Program-made: the position numbers and the translations under genes
Shown: positions 19,362 to 30,494 of the stretch, piece by piece
Numbering within the stretch: position 1 is the first letter of the stretch
How the letters are laid out: the number at the start of each line of letters is the position of its first letter
Source: Tetrapisispora phaffii CBS 4417
Lineage: Eukaryota > Ascomycota > Saccharomycetes > Saccharomycetales > Saccharomycetaceae
DNA length: 64,000 nucleotides
Assembly: GCF_000236905.1 (NCBI RefSeq)
Contig: NC_016520.1
Span: 372,001-436,000, forward strand
Direction: 5' to 3'
Notes under the pieces: generated by a model
Databases searched by the model: none
Seen by the model: the letters and a program-made list of their open reading frames with translations, nothing else
Told to the model about the DNA's origin: nothing

Positions 19362-22100
19362 TTACATAGTTTGACTTTCTGTTTTTGGAACAACTGGAAT
19401 CTCTGGTGTTGTGGCATTCGAAATCGGTACAAACACACCAGTTGGAATTTGGTTTTGTTGTAATGGTTGATTTTGAATATTTGATACAGCAGCAGACGTT
19501 ATAATATCGGATGAGAGATTCATATCCTCAAATTGTTCTTTAACTGCAGTGCTTTTAGGTTTGGAAGGTTTATTGGGGTTTTCAACGTTTACTCCGCCAT
19601 CTTGAGTACATGGTATTTTCTTATTAAGATGTTGTAAGACATGATCTCTTCTTTTGAATCGTTTCCCACATTTTGGACAAGAATGAGGTTTTTCACCTGA
19701 ATGAACTGACTTTTTATGTCTTGTCAAATGATGGCCGGACGAAAATTGCCTCTTACAATCTTGACAAATGTAGACTTTGCCATTCTCAGAAATTACGATT
19801 TCATCTGAACCAAATTTGTTTTGAGGAATAGATCCAGCAGTATTCTTTTTCTTCATTTCATTTGAATACGATGCCGTACCTTTCTCTATTTTTTGTCTTT
19901 TTGATGAATGTGGTGATGGATTAGATGAACCAACAGAAGCTAAAACATTGCTCAATCCCGTTGGTGTTCCTATGGTGCCCTCATTTTGATTAATTATACT
20001 TGCGTTAATCTTGTTATTATTTGCACTGAATTCCAATTGATGCAGCTGCGACAGTGAGGTAACACTATTTGTACCAGAGTATGTAATCGGGTTTATAGCA
20101 CCTAATGGGGATCTGTAGTCCCCAACTAACGAAACTGGACTCCTTGAGTTTTCTCTTGAAATGTTCAAAGTCACAATATTAGGAGACTTTAATCTCTTCA
20201 TGAATGACAGTTTAGAGGAACTTGGCGATGACGGGATTGGTTGCATATTTTTATTATTGAAATTTGCTCCATTTGATTCAATACTTTGACTAACTATAGT
20301 ATTGGAAGAATATAGTGGCTTTGGTGATATGATAGAAGAATTATCTACATTATTTTTACCTAAAGAAGTATCAATTGCTAGTGAAGAGCTTGGAATCACA
20401 GGACTGTTGTCATTAGAAATAAAACTATTATTGTTCATATTCACTAGCATTGCATTCGATTCCATATTTGAAGATATCGGTGGTAAAGTTAATCTTGGAG
20501 ACGCCGCACGGCTATTCGCCATTAATGCTAGGCTTATTGCTAACATATTATCTTCTTCATCTTCTAATGCAGTGTTTTGTGGCATTGCACCATTGGCAGT
20601 ATTTCCTTTACTAGTGCTATTATTTTGTAATTTTGTGGCCTTAGTTTTCAGAACTTGGTTTGAGATGGGGGTACTAGAACCATTTGCAGGTGTCATATTG
20701 ACCATCTTTCTTTTGAATCTTAATGTAGGATCTTCTAAAGTTGGTTCAACAATGCTTGATAAATCCATCATTCGTGATAAAAGTGGCGAAGAAATTCTAC
20801 TTATCGTGGTTGGCTGAGTTATGCTATTATTAATACTTTTATTGTGATGTTGCTGATTTTGACTGGAGTGGTTATCGATTTGCTTACCTATCGAGGCATT
20901 CGATCTAGTATTGTTTTCAGAAAATAACTTATTCATATTGTTAGAAGAAGTTACCGTGCTTACATTATTCGAAGCTTGTGAAGGAGTACCATTTCCCATT
21001 CTTAATGAACCTGTTTGGACCAAATTATAGTTTGGGAAATTTAACAACGAATTTGTAGATGCATTTTTTTCTTCTAGTTGCAATAATTCATTTGAACTAT
21101 GATTTAATAATTCCCCAAAATGTTTGGCTTTGATGCCATCAATGTTTTGTTGATTTTGAAGAGCTTGCTGGCTGGCTTCCGTAGTTATTGGATTCATTAT
21201 ACATGTCACGTCTAACAGTTCTGATAAGTTATCCCCATCATCAATCACATAAGATGCAGTAACGTCCGGCAAAATAACAATAAATTCGTTTTCCTTTTGA
21301 GTGAAATCAGTGAATGCAATGCTATGTTTTATTAAGCCGCTGGGTTTTACTATGATCTCATCAGCAGGATCATCAAGATGAATCCCTATTAAATTCATAT
21401 AATTTTCCCTACTTGGTCCATCTACAATGTACCAATGCTTTGAACTGCCCTTGTGAATATAACTAACGATGCATTTTTCCGCGTTCTTCTGATTATGTAT
21501 AATTTTACAGGTATTTTTTGAACCTATCAAAATTTCCTTTCCCTTGCCGTTACTGCTATTATTAATATTCTCTTTATCACCAAATATAGATTTTGTTAAA
21601 TTTCCTATACTAAAATCAGGGGGCATTGTTTCCACGTCCTCATAATCCAAATCGTAAGCCCCGCAATAACTCAATGCACCACTATGCAAACCGTTCCAAA
21701 AAGAGTTATTTCCATCGTCTTCCAAGGTAGCAACGGTATTGGCCCCAGCACACCTGGAATATAGTTCCAGCATCCCAATGTTCTCGATCACATCTCTTTT
21801 TATATTTTTATCTTTATTGAACTTAAAGACCTCTTTATCTCCAGAACCAACATCCTCAATATTATACTGTTTAAACTGAAATCCAAAATCCGGCAGACTT
21901 GACAAACCCTCTGGTTCTTCTTTACCGTCATTATTAAAAGAAGCGACCCATTCCTTTGGTGGAACAATTTTTATGACGCTGCAGCCATTACTATTTTGTG
22001 CCGATTCAAAGATAAAGTTTCTGATATCAATAAACTCATCTATCGATGGAAACAATGTTTTGATTGTGACATCATTTGAAGATGAATCTCTCTCATCCAT
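19362..22100 (-). CDS. RPH1/GIS1: RPH1/GIS1 homologue: JmjN, degenerate JmjC, two C2H2 zinc fingers
   Basis: 912 residues (yeast Gis1 894, Rph1 about 796). JmjN at about 13-51 (FPSIDEFIDIRNFI, then VIKIVPPKEW). A JmjC-like region follows to about 305: SYIHKGSSKHWY (213-224) aligns with the Rph1 segment around APKQWY, and EFIVILP (272-278) with EFMITYP. The iron-ligand HxE appears as HNQ (202-204) and the distal His position reads Ala or Thr (about 281-282), so demethylase activity is unlikely. Conserved spacers SSPLLSRM...VEPTLEDPTL and SPNIVTLNISRE confirm the family. Two C2H2 fingers lie at about 777-835. Rph1/Gis1 bind STRE/PDS sites (AGGG-type) and control stress, stationary-phase and PHR1 genes. 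Which ohnologue this is cannot be told. Confidence 0.92.
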   Translation of the reverse strand: MDERDSSSNDVTIKTLFPSIDEFIDIRNFIFESAQNSNGCSVIKIVPPKEWVASFNNDGKEEPEGLSSLPDFGFQFKQYNIEDVGSGDKEVFKFNKDKNIKRDVIENIGMLELYSRCAGANTVATLEDDGNNSFWNGLHSGALSYCGAYDLDYEDVETMPPDFSIGNLTKSIFGDKENINNSSNGKGKEILIGSKNTCKIIHNQKNAEKCIVSYIHKGSSKHWYIVDGPSRENYMNLIGIHLDDPADEIIVKPSGLIKHSIAFTDFTQKENEFIVILPDVTASYVIDDGDNLSELLDVTCIMNPITTEASQQALQNQQNIDGIKAKHFGELLNHSSNELLQLEEKNASTNSLLNFPNYNLVQTGSLRMGNGTPSQASNNVSTVTSSNNMNKLFSENNTRSNASIGKQIDNHSSQNQQHHNKSINNSITQPTTISRISSPLLSRMMDLSSIVEPTLEDPTLRFKRKMVNMTPANGSSTPISNQVLKTKATKLQNNSTSKGNTANGAMPQNTALEDEEDNMLAISLALMANSRAASPRLTLPPISSNMESNAMLVNMNNNSFISNDNSPVIPSSSLAIDTSLGKNNVDNSSIISPKPLYSSNTIVSQSIESNGANFNNKNMQPIPSSPSSSKLSFMKRLKSPNIVTLNISRENSRSPVSLVGDYRSPLGAINPITYSGTNSVTSLSQLHQLEFSANNNKINASIINQNEGTIGTPTGLSNVLASVGSSNPSPHSSKRQKIEKGTASYSNEMKKKNTAGSIPQNKFGSDEIVISENGKVYICQDCKRQFSSGHHLTRHKKSVHSGEKPHSCPKCGKRFKRRDHVLQHLNKKIPCTQDGGVNVENPNKPSKPKSTAVKEQFEDMNLSSDIITSAAVSNIQNQPLQQNQIPTGVFVPISNATTPEIPVVPKTESQTM

Positions 22101-23715
22101 CTTCCCTTTTTTGTAGAATAAACTAGTGAAAACAAAGACAAAAAAAAATTATAAATATCAAAGAGGATACAGATTATTGTCAACTTGAATATTATTGCTG
22201 CCGTCCTAACAGAAAACTATGATTTTACGTATGTATATGTGTGTATATACTATTTTCGATTTAGTAGTTTACCATTTTAATATATATGTAATATACCATT
22301 GAAAAAAAAATTTAATTTTTTACCTTAAAATTTTATATCATGTTCTATTATTATATATAATTGAAAATTAAGGATCCAAAAAAAGAAGATGTTTTTTTGG
22401 GTAAAGTTCGAACCGAAAAAGAAAAAAAAGGAAAATTTTTTTTGGCCTGTCCAGGACAAGGCCGGAGAACGGGGCGAGTGGACGGGGGGGGGGGGGAGTG
22501 GAAAACGCCCACAGACAACGCGCTAACACTGACGCGCAGCTGAAGTGCAATGTGCCAATGTTTACTCGAATGGCTGGGGCTCCTGCCTTCCTCTTGATCT
22601 GAAGAACGTTTCTGCGTTTCTTTTTTGTTTGTGTCGTGGTCAACTTTCTTCATACTAAAGGTTCTACGGAGAAGAATGCGCACCGATACGCTCTTATTTA
22701 ACTTTTCGTTCAGTCTTTTTTTTTCTTTTTTCCTTTTTCTTTTCGTTTTCGGGCTCTTCTCAGGTCCCTTCTCTGTGTAATTGTTCTGGAGAGAGAGTGT
22801 GTCAAGAGGGAGAATGGGAAGTGCAGATGTGCAATTGTTGGCGCCGGCGGCTGATCACCAGCTCCAAATGCACAGGGTAACTTACCTCTTACCCCACTAT
22901 AGAACCGTATACACATACGTTATATGGTTCGATGAACACTCTTGCGTCGTTGTTCTGTTCAAATTCTGTTCTGTGCGCGACACCTTCAAATCCTTACGTC
23001 ACCTTCAAGCAGAGCCTGAAAAACGTTATTACTTATTTCAATGGTAAAGTACTGCCACGACCAGGCAGCGTCTATGGGATATACTTCTACAAGGGTTTAG
23101 CTGGGCATACTGGAAGAGAGAGGGGGATGACGACGCACTGCAGGAGGAAGGGATGCTCACGGAAAATAAAAAGCAGAAACGGAAAAGTTGTTTTGTGCGC
23201 ACATGTCTCAGGACCGCACCGGTTGCGCACCCAATTACTTGCACAAGTACTGGGACAAGCAGTCGCACGATGCTGTACCCATGCCTCGGTGGCGTCTCCG
23301 TCTTTTCTTAACTTTCACCAAATACTTACAAATCCTGCGGCTGGAGGAGAGGAAAAACACATTTGCACTGACAACTCACCGTGCTCTTCGTGTTATCATT
23401 TCCCCTACATTGTCACGCTGCCAGAATCACTTTCTCCCCTCCCCCGCGCCGTCTTGACAGGCAGTTTCTCTGTGTCTTTTTTGTTTTTTTCACAGAATTG
23501 CAATTTGCATACCGCAATGGGAAGTTACTGTCTACGGGGCTTTGACTGGAAATCTCTTTACTATCCAAAAACTGCTTACCCGGTGCAGCATCGCATCTAC
23601 TTATTTATTGACAATGCCTCTCTGTCATACATAACAGATGTCATACTTAACATAGTATTAGTTAATATATAGTATATGAAGGCTCGAAGAATCATTGATA
23701 TATACGATATATATC
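22101..23715. promoter_or_regulatory. 1.6-kb RPH1/GIS1 upstream region with GC-rich island
   Basis: Long gap between minus-strand RPH1/GIS1 and the 3' end of BCK2. AT-rich up to about 22400, then markedly GC-rich to about 23560. It includes a run of 13 G (22484-22496) and STRE cores: AGGGG at 23121-23125 and CCCCT at 23402-23406 and 23436-23440. Open frames occur in several registers, the longest 22932-23672 on the plus strand, but their products are Cys-rich and unlike any yeast protein I know; I treat them as chance. CCA1, which separates these genes in S. cerevisiae, is absent. Confidence 0.5.
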
Positions 23716-25920
23716 TTAATTGTAACTATCAAAGTTGATCGAATTGCTAAAATGCTGATTAGATATCTGTGCATGTAAATGTTGTATGTTCTCTTGCAAT
23801 TGGTCGCTTCCTTCTCGTTTAATATGCTTGTTACCATTGCTTCCTACCTGATTCACATTTACATTATTCAATCCCATACCGGTATTGATTAATTCGAGGG
23901 GACCATTGTTTCCATTTGCAAAAGATTCAATAATATCTTTATGGTGTTGTTGTTGCTGCTGCTGCTGCTGCTGTTGTTGTTGTTGTTGTTGTTGTTCACG
24001 AGAAATGCCTTTTATTGGTGTTATGCTATCAAATAACATCGGAGTATTATCACCGTTTTCACCATCATTGTAAACTTGATCCATTAATGAGCTAATCATT
24101 TCATCAGGAATAGAATTACCATCGGAGAAAGTACTAATGTTAGGGTTAATACCATCATTATCCACCATACTATTCACAATGGCTTCTGTTATTGTAATGT
24201 TTGGGTTCATATGGGGTTGCACATTATTCATCAATCGGATATCTTGTAATTTTTCTTCCTCATATTCTTCCTCATATTCTTCATCTTCATCCTCATCTTT
24301 TTCTTCGGTGCCACCAATTAATATCGTACTACTCATCCCATTCTCATTAAGAAATGTCGATCGTCTATTAATAAGAGTTTGATCAAAAACACTTAAATCA
24401 GATGACGATACAGAATTATTAGTGATTAATCTAGGAGAATTAGAAAACTCTAAATTGTTAGTAAGGTTATTGTTATATTGATTCAAACTCATTCCATGAG
24501 ATTCTAACATTAAATCAGATATAGATGCTTGTTGTTTTTTATGTCTATTGTTTCTTGATGCATTCTTGTGGTCTAAGTAACTTTCACTAATATTTAATTC
24601 GCTACCTGGAACGCTTATAAAATTCAAATTACCACTGTTTTCAAAAGAACTTAAATCACGGGATAACCTGTTGAATGAATTTGTTAAAGTTCGAGATCTT
24701 GGTCTTATAGGAGAGATAGCTCTACCAGGTGAATATCTCGCATGATATTGATTTGCCGAATTAGAAGATGTGTTAGTTATTTTGGGTTGAAAACTCGATG
24801 AATTAGCATTTAATTGCCCCGAAGAGCCATTCGTTGCTGTTGATGAATATGACGATTGGGATATCATTGTATTTGTTCTATTTCTCGTGAATATTTTATT
24901 GAATGCAACTGAAGCGTCATTTTCTTCAGGAAGATTTTCATAATTACTGTGTAGTGGTTTCTGATCTTTAACCTCTTGGTCAAAGTCATGCATAAAAGGT
25001 TGACTTAATGAGAAATCGATATTATCAGTACTGTAAGTCGACATTAGTGATTGCGCAGAATTTTCATGATGGTTTATCGTATCGTTACTATATTCAAATT
25101 CTACATCCTTTAGATCCATCGTTGATTTTGATGTTGGTTGTGAGTACATCATATAATTAGAACTATGGTTATAGGTCGGAGGCGCTGATGATTTTGTAAT
25201 GGCTGACGATGTATGTGCTTTGACCAAGACTGGTCTTTCTACACCTTGTTGTTTATTTCCGGAATGTTGTATTACTGTCTCTTGATTTCTATTTGAAAAG
25301 CTTTTTGTTGGAAAAACAGCTGTTGCTATATTATTTTCTTGGTTAAATGATGTATAAGCATCATTTGCGTTTATATCTTGATTAACAGAATGTTGTGGGT
25401 TACTTTTCCTGGAGCTTGGAGATTGAAGTTTTGCTGTACCAAACATTTTCAACACTCTATTTCTAGAACTCCTATTTTTTGGAGTCAACTCGGTAGACAA
25501 GTCATTTGATTCAAATTGATGAATATTTTCAGGAATAATACCTGGATTGATATCGTTTGGTACTTCAATTGACTGTTCTTCTGTTTGCGGAGAGTCTTGT
25601 ACTGTATAGTTGACGAAAGTCATTTTACCATTTCTTTTTTTTGATGATTTTTTAGTCTTAGTCAAACCAGTTCTGCTACCATTTGAAGAATCCAGTAGAA
25701 TTTTTTTAGAACCAGGTGTCAATGGAGCCTTTGGTGTTAGTGGACTTTGATGACTGTTTTCCATGGTTGTACAGTTATCTGTATTTTTGCTGATATTGTT
25801 TTGTCCATTGGATCTTTTATAATAATGTGGGATTTTCCATTTGTTTACTGACTTAGATGTTGAAGTTTTAGGCGAGTTTAGCCTATTTGCCAAGTCATCT
25901 TGATTTTGACCGATCGACAT
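23716..25920 (-). CDS. BCK2: BCK2, activator of G1/S transcription and cell-integrity suppressor
   Basis: 734 residues (yeast Bck2 851), Ser/Asn-rich and mostly disordered, with no enzymatic domain. Short conserved blocks match Bck2: NKWKIPHYYKRS near the N-terminus, MTFVNYTVQDSP at about 100, LPEENDASVAFNKIFTRNR at about 330, and RYSPGRAISPIR at about 395. Bck2 promotes Start independently of Cln3, acting through Mcm1-dependent transcription, and suppresses Pkc1-pathway defects. Synteny: YER167W near RPH1 (YER169W). An acidic stretch (DEDEDEEYEEEYEEE, about 545) and a 16-residue polyglutamine tract lie toward the C-terminus. Confidence 0.88.
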   Translation of the reverse strand: MSIGQNQDDLANRLNSPKTSTSKSVNKWKIPHYYKRSNGQNNISKNTDNCTTMENSHQSPLTPKAPLTPGSKKILLDSSNGSRTGLTKTKKSSKKRNGKMTFVNYTVQDSPQTEEQSIEVPNDINPGIIPENIHQFESNDLSTELTPKNRSSRNRVLKMFGTAKLQSPSSRKSNPQHSVNQDINANDAYTSFNQENNIATAVFPTKSFSNRNQETVIQHSGNKQQGVERPVLVKAHTSSAITKSSAPPTYNHSSNYMMYSQPTSKSTMDLKDVEFEYSNDTINHHENSAQSLMSTYSTDNIDFSLSQPFMHDFDQEVKDQKPLHSNYENLPEENDASVAFNKIFTRNRTNTMISQSSYSSTATNGSSGQLNANSSSFQPKITNTSSNSANQYHARYSPGRAISPIRPRSRTLTNSFNRLSRDLSSFENSGNLNFISVPGSELNISESYLDHKNASRNNRHKKQQASISDLMLESHGMSLNQYNNNLTNNLEFSNSPRLITNNSVSSSDLSVFDQTLINRRSTFLNENGMSSTILIGGTEEKDEDEDEEYEEEYEEEKLQDIRLMNNVQPHMNPNITITEAIVNSMVDNDGINPNISTFSDGNSIPDEMISSLMDQVYNDGENGDNTPMLFDSITPIKGISREQQQQQQQQQQQQQQQQHHKDIIESFANGNNGPLELINTGMGLNNVNVNQVGSNGNKHIKREGSDQLQENIQHLHAQISNQHFSNSINFDSYN
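23947..23994 (-). repeat. Trinucleotide repeat encoding 16 Gln in BCK2
   Basis: Sixteen CAA/CAG codons in a row (minus strand), flanked by Glu-Arg and His-His codons. The central six codons are uninterrupted CAG. Confidence 0.95.
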
Positions 25921-28670
25921 ATTTTTTTCCTCAAATATGTAATATGATGAATTTAATGAGATGCAGAGTAGTTAAATATGAAAAAAAAATGAGTTAGTGT
26001 TCTTGCCAATGAATATTGAATAATATATACACAGCAGGCTTTAAATGGTTTATTTCATGTATATACAGTAAGTGGATATAATGATGAATGCTGAATAGAA
26101 AAACGTATGGTTTATTAACGACCGTAACTTATACGAGTGCTCCAATTTAATATAGATGCCACTTGTAATTAGTTCCGAAGTCCAATGTAGACGATCAATA
26201 GAACATTTACTTGCCAATTAGTAACAAAAGATATAATTGAATATCAATTTCTTTCGATCTCAATTCTTTTAGTATTACCAGTCCAAAGTAATATATGCTG
26301 ATCTTATAGATTTTTAATGAATTGATAATTGCAAGAAGTCACGTTCGATTTTTAATATAACCAATTGCTAATGGAAAGAATGCTGATAAAGTATGGCGTC
26401 GATGCTATTTTATTTCTAATATATATATATATATATAGGTGTATGTATATTATGATGACGATAATGACTGTTCCTATTCAGTTCTAATTACAATATATTC
26501 AAGAGAATACTTCTTAAATAATTACACATATATATAGAATTATACACCAAGAGCATTTGAATGCAGTGATAGGACCAGTAGATGATTAGTGACCAATTTA
26601 ATAATGGAGAGTTGGCATTTGCATTATGAAAACTTGATCAAATTAATGATCCCATTGCCCTGTGAAAACAGCGTATAACGATTTTCTTTTCTAAAGCGAA
26701 CTAACCTGTAAAGTGGAAAATAAAATAGCTTACTTCTTGATATTTTGGTCTTCAATTTACAATAAAACAATATATAGAGTGTACACGATTGACAATAACC
26801 CGTAATATAATATATACATAGATGAAGCACAGATTCAATTTGACATTAAAATCTAATAGAACAAGAACACTTGCGTTTAATTAACGTCACTGCTGTGTTT
26901 CAAGAGTCGAACCTAATGATAACTTAAAGTTCATCCCAACCTACTGGACCCTCATTGAGTGAACAACATAAAATTAATTACTCAATGCTGGCCTTGGTAC
27001 TAACTTACAACAGTACCACCAAATACGATGTGTTTCTGACTTTTTTTGCAAAATGTTTTTTTTTTGTGATTCTGCCCACAGATTCCCACTAATTTAAATG
27101 TTTCCTCTCTAAAATTTCATTAGTTACAGAGAAATTCGTGTCTACAAAATTCTTTTATACCCTCTACTGGACCAGTACACGATACGGAAAAAAAATTTCT
27201 CCTTCTAACTTGGCAACCTCGCTCTGCCTATGCGAGGCCCAGCCTAAGTCTATTTTTAACTATCTTTACAGAACAGGATGGTGGTGATCTTTAACTCTTG
27301 TGTAGAAACTTAATCTATACTGAAATTGCAGTTTGAATTATCAAGAGTATATAGCTATTTCTACTAAGCTTAGTGTGCGATATTTACAAGTTTTGACTTC
27401 ATTGTGCTTCTAATTTACAGAGATTTGGCATTGCAACTAAAAATAATGAAGTAAAACTTCAGTATTGACATGTTACCTGCTTTATAGTTCATTCCCCTTA
27501 TATGTATAGATAGCAGATGGTAGTATATTATATATATATATATGTGTGTGTAATGGAGAAACGTAGCTGCCCTTCCATTCGAGGACTTCGAACAAGGTGA
27601 TCTCATCTAGTCTATTAACAAAGTTTAAACTTAATTGCTGTCAAAGCCTTAGTTATTGAAATTGCAAGTTCTATATTTTGTTGGAGGGCAAGCTAAAAAT
27701 GCATGTAACATTTTCTACCACTTCAAATCATATCAAGGAAGCAATCTTTATACGTAAATGTGCATATTCGCTCGTAAACTTGGTAACTGCCAGTTCCCTT
27801 AAAATCGCATAAAAGTACTACTATGAAACGCAATTACTATCTTATCTACATACTGGTTCCCATGTGAATTTTAATTCAATAAAATCATTAAATGCTAAAA
27901 CAAGATATAGATAGAATCATATTTAAGTACTGCACCTGCTGTCACTGCTCCACCAAAAGTGCCACTTACCAACAAATATATTATGTGAAACAGCAGTCGT
28001 TTGCAACGACTCATAAAATAACTGAAAGCATCACTAAAAATAATGACCTTACAAATACTATATAGCATAATGCTCTTTGCTATGCAATTATATACTAAAT
28101 TTCATTTCTCTTAAATCACATTTCTCCCTTACTCTTTTTTTACTTGTCATCTACCTCATTAAGACTTTCTACATATGAACAGTACACTTAAATATTGACC
28201 TTGTTATTCTCATTCTTGTTTCTATCTTAGCATAGAGGTTCGTTCTGTTTGAACTTCACGATCGATGTTTTTTTCCAAAAATTTTTTTCGTCGGTTTTTT
28301 TTTCACTTTGCGTTGTGTTGTGTTTATCTTGTGTATGTAAAATTTTAAACAAAGCTCATCACAAGAAATTTATTTAATTTAGTACTACACTATAATGGTT
28401 TATCTTTATTATAATATGAAATAGTTTGTAAAATTATTACAATGCTCTTCGATTGTTAGTAATGTCAATTCAATTTGTACAGACTAATTAATTGTTCTGT
28501 TAATTAGTCTTCAAAGTCTCTCTCTATCTGACTTATTTAAACATACATACATATATATATATTTGGTACACGTACTATTTAACTTAATTTTACTTGTTAG
28601 TAATTTGTTTTGGTAGTTGCATATTTTGAATACTGTGTAACAACAAAACACAAGATACTGAGAACCAAAA
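25921..28670. other. 2.75-kb gene-free divergent interval between BCK2 and RLI1
   Basis: The longest gap in the window. No frame over about 70 codons and none convincing. Seen: TA microsatellites (about 26418-26438, 27528-27543), the 10-mer CTACTGGACC at 26941-26950 and 27164-27173 with a near-copy on the minus strand at 26572-26581, hairpins CCTCGC/GCGAGG (27217-27222/27232-27237) and AGTCGTT/AACGACT (27995-28001/28005-28011). T-rich runs near 28267-28303 probably belong to the RLI1 promoter. UBC13, DNF2 and CHD1-like genes expected ancestrally are gone. Confidence 0.45.
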
Positions 28671-30494
28671 ATGAGTGATAAAAATGCTCGTATTGCTATT
28701 GTCAGTGAAGACAGATGTAAACCAAAAAAATGTCGTCAAGAGTGTAGACGTTCATGTCCAGTAGTTAAAACCGGTAAACTTTGTATCGAGGTTACTCCAA
28801 CTTCTAAAATTGCTTTCATTTCTGAAGTTTTATGTATCGGTTGTGGTATTTGTGTAAAGAAGTGCCCATTCGATGCTATTCAAATTATCAATTTACCAAC
28901 AAATTTGGAATCTCAAGTAACTCATCGTTACTCAGCTAACAGTTTTAAATTACATAGATTACCAACTCCAAGACCAGGCCAAGTTTTGGGTTTGGTCGGT
29001 ACTAATGGTATTGGTAAGTCTACTGCTTTGAAGATCTTAGCTGGTAAGCAAAAACCAAACTTAGGTAACTATCAGAATCCACCAGAATGGCAAGAAATTA
29101 TTAAATACTTCCGTGGTTCTGAATTACAAAATTATTTTACTAAGATGTTAGAAGATGATATCAAAGCTATAATTAAACCACAATACGTCGATAACTTGCC
29201 TCGTGCTATCAAAGGTCCTATTCAAAAAGTTGGTGAATTATTAAAAGTTAGAATGGAGAAATCAGAAGATGACGTTAAATCTTATTTAAAAATCCTAGAA
29301 TTAAAGAACGTCTTAAATAGAGAAATCTCAAACTTATCTGGTGGTGAATTACAAAGATTTGCTATTGGTATGACTTGTGTTCAAGAAGCCGATGTCTATA
29401 TGTTCGACGAACCTTCTTCTTATTTGGATGTTAAGCAACGTTTGAATGCTGCTGAAATTATTAGATCCTTATTAGGCCCAACTAAATATGTTATTTGTGT
29501 TGAACACGATTTGTCTGTTTTAGATTATCTATCTGATTTCATTTGTATCTTATATGGTATCCCATCTGTTTATGGTGTTGTCACTTTACCATCTTCTGTT
29601 AGAGAAGGTATCAATATTTTCTTAGATGGTCATATTCCATCCGAAAATTTAAGATTCAGAACTGAGGCTCTTCAATTTAGATTAGCCGAAGCCGGTGAAG
29701 ACTTACAAAATGATGCTACTAGAGCTTTCAGTTATCCAAAAATGAAGCGTACACAAGGTGATTTCGTTTTGAATGTTGAATCTGGTGAGTTCTCAGACTC
29801 CGAAATTGTCGTCATGATGGGTGAAAATGGTACTGGTAAGACTACTCTAATTAAATTGTTAGCCGGTGCAATTCCAGCTGATGATGGTACTTCCGTCCCA
29901 AAATTAAATGTTTCCATGAAACCACAAAAGATTGCTCCAAAGTTCCCAGGTACTGTTAGACAATTATTCTTCAAAAAGATAAGAGGTCAATTCTTAAGCC
30001 CACAATTTCAATCCGATGTTTGTAAGCCATTAAAGATAGATTCAATCATCGATCAAGAAGTTCAACATTTATCTGGTGGTGAATTGCAAAGAGTTGCTAT
30101 TGTCTTATCCTTAGGTATAGTTGCTGACCTTTACTTAATAGATGAACCATCTGCCTACTTAGATTCTGAACAACGTATTGTCTGTTCTAAAGTTATCAGA
30201 AGATTCATTTTACACAACAAGAAGACTGCTTTCGTTGTGGAGCACGATTTTATCATGGCTACTTACTTGGCCGATAAGGTTATTGTCTTTGAAGGTACCC
30301 CATCCAAGAATGCTACTGCTAGAGAACCGGAATCATTATTAACTGGTTGTAACAGATTCTTGAAAAACTTGAACGTTACTTTCAGAAGAGATCCAAACTC
30401 ATTCAGACCAAGAATTAACAAATTAGATTCCCAAATGGATAAAGAACAAAAATCTTCTGGTAATTATTTCTTCTTAGATAGCGCTTCTATCTAA
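28671..30494 (+). CDS. RLI1: RLI1 (ABCE1), ribosome recycling Fe-S ATPase
   Basis: 607 residues (yeast Rli1 608). The N-terminal 8-cysteine ferredoxin-like domain is complete ([27 protein letters not shown]). Two ABC ATPase cassettes follow: Walker [10 protein letters not shown] with signature LSGGELQRF and Walker [13 protein letters not shown]; then [18 protein letters not shown] and [12 protein letters not shown]. Rli1 splits post-termination ribosomes with eRF1/Dom34 and helps initiation and ribosome export; it is essential and among the most conserved proteins known. Codon use is strongly biased toward preferred codons (GGT, GCT, AGA, TTA/TTG), in keeping with high expression. Matches YDR091C. 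Confidence 0.99.
   Translation: MSDKNARIAIVSEDRCKPKKCRQECRRSCPVVKTGKLCIEVTPTSKIAFISEVLCIGCGICVKKCPFDAIQIINLPTNLESQVTHRYSANSFKLHRLPTPRPGQVLGLVGTNGIGKSTALKILAGKQKPNLGNYQNPPEWQEIIKYFRGSELQNYFTKMLEDDIKAIIKPQYVDNLPRAIKGPIQKVGELLKVRMEKSEDDVKSYLKILELKNVLNREISNLSGGELQRFAIGMTCVQEADVYMFDEPSSYLDVKQRLNAAEIIRSLLGPTKYVICVEHDLSVLDYLSDFICILYGIPSVYGVVTLPSSVREGINIFLDGHIPSENLRFRTEALQFRLAEAGEDLQNDATRAFSYPKMKRTQGDFVLNVESGEFSDSEIVVMMGENGTGKTTLIKLLAGAIPADDGTSVPKLNVSMKPQKIAPKFPGTVRQLFFKKIRGQFLSPQFQSDVCKPLKIDSIIDQEVQHLSGGELQRVAIVLSLGIVADLYLIDEPSAYLDSEQRIVCSKVIRRFILHNKKTAFVVEHDFIMATYLADKVIVFEGTPSKNATAREPESLLTGCNRFLKNLNVTFRRDPNSFRPRINKLDSQMDKEQKSSGNYFFLDSASI

Noticed and set aside
22932..23672. 246-codon open frame on the plus strand in the RPH1/GIS1 upstream region
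   Set aside because: GC-rich sequence has few stops in any frame; the product is Cys-rich, has no recognisable domain, and overlaps other equally open frames.
26079..26098. C/D snoRNA (ATGATGA followed by CTGA)
   Set aside because: The two boxes are only a few bases apart, with no second D box at normal spacing and no terminal stem.
26998..27018. TACTAAC branch-point sequence followed by CAG, suggesting an intron
   Set aside because: Only 9 nt separate the motif from the AG-containing site, no plausible coding exons flank it, and the only upstream GTATGT (near 26443) follows a stop.
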